Of a stretch of DNA of 64,000 nucleotides, positions 59,270 to 64,000 are shown piece by piece. Source of the DNA: JAOACQ01 sp049968515. Lineage in GTDB: Bacteria; Spirochaetota; Brevinematia; Brevinematales; JAOACQ01. Under the pieces are notes generated by a model. The model ran no database searches, was not told where the DNA came from, and saw only the letters and a list, made by a program, of their open reading frames with translations. The stretch is from contig JBMFQR010000002.1 of NCBI GenBank assembly GCA_049968515.1, positions 48,244 to 112,243 of the forward strand, written 5' to 3'. Position numbers and translations under genes: made by a program. Numbering within the stretch: position 1 is the stretch's first letter; each line of letters opens with the position of its first letter.

Positions 59270-62107
59270 TTATTTAAAGATTTCAAGTGCTTTTTCTGTC
59301 CACTCTGAAGAGGGGTAATTATCCTGCAAACGCTTTAGATACTTTTTCGCAGTCTCAGTCTTTCCAAGCTTTACGTATGAAAGCACAATCCCATACAAAG
59401 CTCTCGGATAAAGAGAAGCAAATTTATATACATAAAAAACACTTGTGAACTGATCCAGAGCCTCATTATAGTTGCCCTTCTCTATATTGTAAAAGGCAAG
59501 TTCAACCGTTGCAATGGCAGCCTCTTCCTTTGTTGTCAGAGTTACAATTTCTTTATAGAGATTTATTGCCTCTTCAATTCGATTGTTCTCTTTATAATAA
59601 CTGGCAAGCTTCAATAAAACATTAGCTTTTGCCTCTTTTGTCTTTGTCTCTTTCAACAGAAGCTTGTAAAACTCCTCCTCATTGCCCTTGCTTTTATCCT
59701 TCAGTTCTATTTCAGAAAGCAAAAGCCTTGCCTTTTCAGCCTCATAAGAGGAAGGATAGGTTTTGACAAGCCTCTCCAGTGTCTCCCTGCTTAATTTGAG
59801 ATTGTTCCACTCATAATAGATGGTACTTATACGCAATAAAACATCAGGGACATATTCACCATCCGGGAAAAGCTGGATGTATTTTTCAAAGAGTTCAATA
59901 GATTTTGGCTTGTCATTCATATTCCAGTAGCACCATCCCAGCCAGTAATATGAAAGCGAAATGAGGTTCTTATCCTGATTAAGCTCAATAATCTTGCTAT
60001 AGTAACGAGCTGACCTCTTGAAATCAGAAATGTTGTAATAATATTCGGCAAGTTTGAAAAGGGCTTCTGATGTAAATGGATTCTCAGGAAAGCTATTTAT
60101 AAGTTCCTCATAATATCTGTTAGCCCAGGATATATTGCCCATTTTTATCTGACACCATGCCATATCAGCAAGGATGGAAGGAAGCTCATTTGTGCTTTTT
60201 GATTCTACTGACAGATTATAGACTCTTTCATAATATGTAAAAGCCTTTTCAAAATCATTTATGTTGTAATAAGACTTGGCAATAGCAAGCATACTTTCAT
60301 TTGAAGAAGTGCTATTCTGTGAAAAAGACAGCGAGTCCTCAAAGCCTTTTATTGCCTTTCCATAATCACCAAGCCTGAAATAGCCCCATCCCTTAAGGTT
60401 ATAATACTCCCATTTCTTCTCACTTAAAGAAATCGTTTCCAGATAATCAATAAGCTGCTTGAATTTTTCTTCCTTGAAATAAATCCACCCTATTTTCAGA
60501 GCCACATCCTCTGAATATTCACTATCTTTAAAGTTTTTGTATACATATTCAAAATTCTTTTTAGCCTCGACATAATTTTTCTGGTTATACTCTATTATTC
60601 CAAGGTTGTAATAAGCCATTGCAAGATAGGTAGAGTTTGTGGAGGTCTTTATTATTTTATCATAGCTTTCTCTGGCTTTTTTGTAATTTTCAGCCCTGAT
60701 ATAAGTAAAACCGATAAGCTGATAAACCTTCTCCTGCGGCAATGTACTCTTAAGTCCTAAAATTTTTAGATAATTTTCAATCGCCTCATTATATTTGCCT
60801 TGTGCTGCAAGAATATCTCCTAAAAGCAAAAGTGCATTTGCCCTCTCTTCGTCTTTAAGATTCAGGGAAAGATATTTCCTAACATCAGCAAGACTTTCCT
60901 CATACTTTTCATTCTCAAAATAGACACCTGCTCTTAAGATGAGTGCATCCCTGTAAATGGTAGCTTCTGAATATTTATTTACAACAATTGAGAGTGAACG
61001 GATTGCCAAAGGATAATCTTTCTGCAAAAGATAGACTTCTCCAAGTTTCTTCTGTATCGATGGTGAAAGTTCGTCCTCCACCTTTTGAAGCTCCTTCAAT
61101 ATAACCAGTGCATCATTAATATTTCCAGCCTCAATATGAGTTGTCGCCAGCTCAAGGGAAGCCTTCCTGCTTATATCAGCAGATGGTTTTTTCTTTAATA
61201 AACCCTCCAGAAACCTTATTGAATTCTGATAATCTCTAAGACCTCTGTAGATTATACCGAGTTTTAACATTACTTCCGAAGAATAATCAACAGAATTTGT
61301 AAGCTTCAAGAAATAGTCTATTGCTGCCGTAAAATCCTCTTTCTTTAAATATGACATTGCTGTAAAATACAATACATCCTCGTAGTATACAAAATCTCTT
61401 TTTTCTGCAATGGATGTCAAAAGCTGGATAGCTTTATCAGGCTGTGAAAGAAAATAATAATCTTTAGCAAGAAAGAATGCAGCCTCATCGTAAAGCGGAT
61501 GGTTTTTGTACTTTGCACTAAAACCCACTAAGACCTTTCTTGAATCCTCATACTTTTCATCATAGAATAAAGATTGTCCCCATCTCAAAAATGCCTCAGC
61601 TGTCCTATCGTCGTCGGGATAGTTGTTTATGAACTTCTCCCACTCACTGGAAGATTGTGTGTACTGATTCATTAGCATAAGAGAATACGCAATTGTAAAC
61701 TTAGCCTCTTTAACCCATTTGCCGGAAGGATAGGTTGCAACATACTTTCTCAACCTGCTCAAAGCAGCCTCATAATCCTTCAACCTGTAATAATTAATTG
61801 CTATAAGGAAGGTTGCCTGTTCTTTGTAAGTTGTTTGTGGATATTGATTAAGAAGATTAAGAAAATAATTTATGGATTCCCTATAGAGAGAGTTGTAATA
61901 CAATGAAAGTGCAAGAAAATAGAGAGTCTTTTCCTCAAGCGTTTTGTCTTTCTGTAAGGAGAGGGCCTTTTTAAAGAAATCTATTGCTAAAGAATATTTC
62001 CCTTCATTAAATGCAGTCCTTCCACTCTCAAAAAATTCTTCTGGAGTGGATGAAAAAGCCCTTACAGAAAGAAAAAAAATCAAAACTAATAATACACCTG
62101 CTCTCAT
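59270..62107 (-). CDS. Large exported TPR protein
   Basis: A 945-residue protein with a signal peptide (MRAGVLLVLIFFLSVRAFSS) followed by TPR units to the end, more than 20 by eye (for example FFESGRTAFNEGKYSLAIDFFKKALSL, EYYNLKGWGYFRLGDYGKAIKGFEDSL, YWLGWCYWNMNDKPKSIELFEKYIQLFP, ALYGIVLSYVKLGKTETAKKYLKRL). Many units are of the YbgF/BamD-like type with Y-P-x-S/D turns. No other domain is present. Such proteins act as periplasmic scaffolds. There is no Shine-Dalgarno; the start codon is 7 bases after a consensus -10 (62114-62119), so translation is probably leaderless. It is followed by ymdB. Confidence 0.85.
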   Translation of the reverse strand: MRAGVLLVLIFFLSVRAFSSTPEEFFESGRTAFNEGKYSLAIDFFKKALSLQKDKTLEEKTLYFLALSLYYNSLYRESINYFLNLLNQYPQTTYKEQATFLIAINYYRLKDYEAALSRLRKYVATYPSGKWVKEAKFTIAYSLMLMNQYTQSSSEWEKFINNYPDDDRTAEAFLRWGQSLFYDEKYEDSRKVLVGFSAKYKNHPLYDEAAFFLAKDYYFLSQPDKAIQLLTSIAEKRDFVYYEDVLYFTAMSYLKKEDFTAAIDYFLKLTNSVDYSSEVMLKLGIIYRGLRDYQNSIRFLEGLLKKKPSADISRKASLELATTHIEAGNINDALVILKELQKVEDELSPSIQKKLGEVYLLQKDYPLAIRSLSIVVNKYSEATIYRDALILRAGVYFENEKYEESLADVRKYLSLNLKDEERANALLLLGDILAAQGKYNEAIENYLKILGLKSTLPQEKVYQLIGFTYIRAENYKKARESYDKIIKTSTNSTYLAMAYYNLGIIEYNQKNYVEAKKNFEYVYKNFKDSEYSEDVALKIGWIYFKEEKFKQLIDYLETISLSEKKWEYYNLKGWGYFRLGDYGKAIKGFEDSLSFSQNSTSSNESMLAIAKSYYNINDFEKAFTYYERVYNLSVESKSTNELPSILADMAWCQIKMGNISWANRYYEELINSFPENPFTSEALFKLAEYYYNISDFKRSARYYSKIIELNQDKNLISLSYYWLGWCYWNMNDKPKSIELFEKYIQLFPDGEYVPDVLLRISTIYYEWNNLKLSRETLERLVKTYPSSYEAEKARLLLSEIELKDKSKGNEEEFYKLLLKETKTKEAKANVLLKLASYYKENNRIEEAINLYKEIVTLTTKEEAAIATVELAFYNIEKGNYNEALDQFTSVFYVYKFASLYPRALYGIVLSYVKLGKTETAKKYLKRLQDNYPSSEWTEKALEIFK

Positions 62108-62113
62108 ATTTTA

Positions 62114-62142
62114 ATTATAAGCTGAAAAGTCAAAAAAGACAA
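62114..62142 (-). promoter_or_regulatory. Promoter predicting a leaderless TPR-protein transcript
   Basis: On the minus strand TTGTCT (62137-62142), a 17-base spacer and a perfect TATAAT (62114-62119), then TAAAAT and the ATG at 62107. The same spacing and the same TAAAAT-ATG junction occur at the sensor-kinase gene. Confidence 0.6.
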
Positions 62143-62208
62143 ATATAATAAGCCAAATCGAAAGATTATTTATATCCATATTAACATTGTTGTCAAAGGT
62201 TTTCTTAA

Positions 62209-62305
62209 TTGTTGCCCGTCAATTTATACATTCCAGGTTGCCCTCCACATCCCTTAACTATTCTTGATGGGCTTCTTAAGTTAAAAGAAATAGAGGATTA
62301 CAGCC
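62209..62305 (+). pseudogene. Remnant of a NuoB/hydrogenase small-subunit-like gene
   Basis: On the plus strand this short frame reads LLPVNLYIPGCPPHPLTILD followed by GLLKLKEIEDYSLI. The PVDVYIPGCPPxPxxxLDGLLKL block is the cluster-binding C-terminal signature of NuoB and of the small subunit of group 4 [NiFe]-type hydrogenase complexes. A stop at 62206 closes the frame upstream, and there is no start, ribosome site or preceding family sequence. The frame continues to a stop at 62362 but from 62306 is antisense to the MscS gene. This is a fragment left by a deletion or rearrangement. Confidence 0.65.
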
Positions 62306-63324
62306 TTATTGATTTTTTAAATAGACAGTTCTTATTGGGAAAGGTATTTCAATACCTTCTTTAATATACCTTTTGTGAAGTCTTTTGATAAATTCATGCT
62401 TTATTAAAAATTGATCAGCAAATTCTCTTGCCCTCAATATGACATTAAAATTTATACTCGAATCTGAAAAGGTATCATAGCGTATAAAAGGTTCAAAACT
62501 TGATAGACCGCAGTCAAGCTCTTTCATTACTTCTTTTGCGACTTCTATGGTTACTTTTTCTACCTTATCGAGATCGCTTCTATAACTTACTCCTACCTCA
62601 ACCAAAACAACAATTTCTTTTTCAGGTAAATTGTAATTCTTTATTATTGCCTGTGAAAGTTTCGAGTTTGGAATAATTATTTGATTGTTTTTTATTTCCC
62701 TAATGGTTGTATTTCGCCAGTTTATGTCAATGACATAGCCTTCTTCGCCACTATCCAGTTTTATATAATCTCCCGTTTTTATCTGCCTTGATAAAATAAT
62801 CTGTAGCCCTGAAAAGAGATTTGAAAGAGTGTCCTGCAGGGCGAGTGCGACAGCAAGACCTCCAACACCAAGCCCTGCGAGAATAGGGGAAATAGATATA
62901 CCAAGAGATTGTAGTATAATTATACCACCAATAAGAAAAACAAAAAATCTTGTTAATGTTGTAAATAGAGTAGCTTTTGGAAGAACATCTTTAATCTTTT
63001 GCTGATAAGAGTTTACAAAGCCAACCAGAACTTTTGAAAGAACCATTGTTCCAGCAAATATTAGAAAACAAGAAGAATCTTTTTTATAACTTCAAGTAAG
63101 GCAGGATTTAAGGAAAGATTGATAATAGCAAGATATATTCCTAAAATGACAAAGATTAAAACTATCCAGCCCTGAAATGCATTAATAATTATATCGTCAC
63201 CTTCCCATTTTGTCTTTTCTGCTAATTTTCTTAAGTTTTTCAATATTACCTTTTCAAAAATAAAACCAATAACAACACTGCCTACGACAAAACTTAAAGG
63301 TAAAATCCATTTTTGAATATACAT
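62306..63324 (-). pseudogene. MscS-family mechanosensitive channel, split by a frameshift
   Basis: Two frames make one MscS protein. The first (63061-63324, start after AGGAGGAGACC) gives two N-terminal membrane helices and ends KKILLVF at a TAA. The second resumes in another frame with LIFAGTMVLSKVLVGFVN and runs to 62306. It has the pore helix (GLGVGGLAVALALQDTLSNLFSGL) and the MscS beta domain (IKTGDYIKLDSGEEGYVIDINWRNTTIRE, IIIPNSKLSQAIIKNY). One base missing near 63062-63067 explains the break; restoring it gives an uninterrupted protein of about 339 residues. An internal ATG at 63046 could start a shorter protein lacking the first two helices. Native mutation versus sequencing error cannot be decided. 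Confidence 0.85.
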
Positions 63325-63344
63325 TTAAGGTCTCCTCCTATGAT

Positions 63345-63373
63345 ATTTTAGAGATTTGTTTAGAATTTTGCAA
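63345..63373 (-). promoter_or_regulatory. Promoter of the MscS gene
   Basis: On the minus strand TTGCAA (63368-63373), a 17-base spacer and TAAAAT (63345-63350), 20 bases upstream of the start at 63324. Confidence 0.6.
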
Positions 63374-63485
63374 GAATTAACTTGGAGCGGGGAAAAGGGA
63401 AATTTTACCATTATGAAAATTGCAGTAGAAAAATTAACAAGTTAACTTAAAAAATATTATAGTTTAAACGCAATGTTGTGGAATG

Positions 63486-63533
63486 GGAGGTTCCATGAGA
63501 AGCGAGAAGCTCCTCAAAATTTCTCGAACCTCC
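63486..63533. repeat. Inverted repeat with nested arms
   Basis: Outer arms GGAGGTTC (63486-63493) and GAACCTCC (63526-63533) enclose inner arms CGAGAA (63503-63508) and TTCTCG (63521-63526). It lies upstream of the toxin-antitoxin remnant. It could be an operator-like or mobile-element end; I recognise no family. Confidence 0.5.
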
Positions 63534-63594
63534 AGTAATGCATTATAAAGCTTATTTAGAATTCCTCTCGCTATTCAGGAGTTCAGTAGGGAAA

Positions 63595-63814
63595 GAAGAG
63601 ATTGGTTCTTATGTAAGAGGGGTAGAAACTCCACAAAGCGATATTTGATATTATTGTGGATTTTAAGGAGAGGAAAAGCTTGCTTTATATCATTGGTATA
63701 GAACAGGAACTATCAGAGAGACTTGGTATAAAGGTGGATTTGCTTACAGAAAAATCTATAAGTTCACATATTATCGAGGAAATAAAAAAGGATATAAAAG
63801 TTATATATGAGTAA
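63595..63814 (+). pseudogene. Remnant of an MNT-type nucleotidyltransferase antitoxin
   Basis: The conserved GSYVRGVETPQSDI of a minimal nucleotidyltransferase appears from 63604, but after SDI the frame breaks at a T run (63644-63646). One extra T explains it; dropping it restores DIIVDFKERKSL and the C-terminal ELSERLGIKVDLLTEKS...KKDIKVIYE, the family pattern. The N-terminal helix and the LF of LFGSYARG are also missing. In intact systems MNT AMPylates and neutralises the HepT toxin. Confidence 0.75.
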
Positions 63815-63911
63815 GGATAATAGTGTTTACTTAAGCTCATATTTAGAAACCATACAAAGAATTGAAGAATATCCAAGAGGAATAAACTACAATGGTTTCT
63901 CCCGACTTTGA
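63807..63911 (+). pseudogene. Truncated HepT (HEPN/DUF86) toxin
   Basis: Starts with ATG overlapping the MNT stop by 8 bases (ATGAGTAA), the usual layout of MNT-HepT pairs. It reads MSKDNSVYLSSYLETIQRIE and then EYPRG, matching the first HEPN helix, then stops after 34 residues at 63911. Intact HepT proteins are roughly 110-140 residues and carry an RNase RX4-6H motif, which is lost here. No continuation in other frames is seen up to 64000. Confidence 0.7.
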
Positions 63912-64000
63912 CAGCTATTAGGGTATAATTTGTTATTTTGCAGTAAGTTAATTTTTCAAAATGGAGAAAATTGTCCCTACATTTTCAGGTAGCAAATTCA

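Larger units (their letters stand above)
63325..63594. other. Non-coding stretch between MscS gene and toxin-antitoxin remnant
   Basis: Apart from the MscS promoter and the hairpin at 63486-63533, I see no gene, tRNA or protein-like frame in this stretch. It lies at the start of the degraded right end of the window. Confidence 0.5.

Noticed and set aside
1..64000. CRISPR array
   Set aside because: No series of identical direct repeats with unique spacers was seen; the repeats found are inverted or are protein-level repeats.
1..64000. [FeFe]-hydrogenase catalytic subunit or HydF
   Set aside because: No H-cluster motif (TSCCPxW, MPCxxK) and no HydF GTPase-type frame was found in any gene of the window.

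Overview
The window is an AT-rich stretch of a diderm, anaerobic, probably fermentative bacterium. The diderm call rests on several lipoproteins, a TonB-dependent receptor, an OmpA-domain protein, at least four outer-membrane beta-barrels and an LpxL/HtrB-type acyltransferase. The anaerobic call rests on [FeFe]-hydrogenase maturases HydE and HydG with a TM1266-type regulator, a giant acyl-CoA dehydratase activase-type protein, and pyruvate phosphate dikinase. The PorV/UPF0164-like barrels, the WhiG/FliA-type sigma factor, HprK and the repeat proteins carrying SPNGDG-type Ig domains fit a deep-branching spirochaete or another candidate diderm lineage. The sequence alone does not fix the phylum.

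Layout. 1-11 kb: a lipoprotein cut by the window edge, then folA behind a WG-repeat protein, then a glycosyltransferase-galU-outer-membrane protein cluster ending in two tandem hairpins. Next come rpmB, a TM1266-type regulator, hydG and hydE, apparently one operon, and a divergent TPR lipoprotein/acyltransferase pair. 11-21 kb: the 1447-residue activase, exported and TPR proteins, and glgC. 20.9-37.3 kb: an apparent 16.4-kb operon of two paralogous giant exported proteins (about 2543 and 2511 residues) followed by a PorV-like barrel. Each giant has an N-terminal lectin-like domain, about 13 degenerate repeats, a carboxypeptidase-regulatory-like domain and a nearly identical FlgD-Ig-like C-terminus. 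This is the most interesting part of the window. 37.6-45 kb: ppdK, a WhiG/FliA-type sigma factor with hpf and hprK, and a TonB-dependent receptor. 45-57 kb: a barrel-Ig-OmpA fusion, ileS, tRNA-Thr, tRNA-Ser, a SprT-like metallopeptidase, an RluA-family pseudouridine synthase, pdxJ and a barrel-TPR fusion. 57-64 kb: a visibly decaying end. It holds a sensor kinase broken by one in-frame amber codon, a ymdB/TPR pair, a NuoB/hydrogenase-small-subunit fragment, an MscS gene split by a frameshift, and a broken MNT/HepT toxin-antitoxin pair.

Promoters are unusually legible: many genes have a -35/-10 pair close to TTGAMA/TAWAAT with a 17-base spacer. In two cases the start codon sits where transcription should begin, which predicts leaderless mRNAs. 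Two copies of an intergenic inverted repeat (TCATTCTGA...TCAGAATGA type) both lie between convergent genes.

Functionally the window links envelope building (lipid A-type acylation, glycolipid synthesis, large surface proteins and barrels), carbohydrate storage and control (glgC, galU, hprK, ppdK) and hydrogen metabolism. The hydrogenase itself, HydF and PTS HPr are not in the window.
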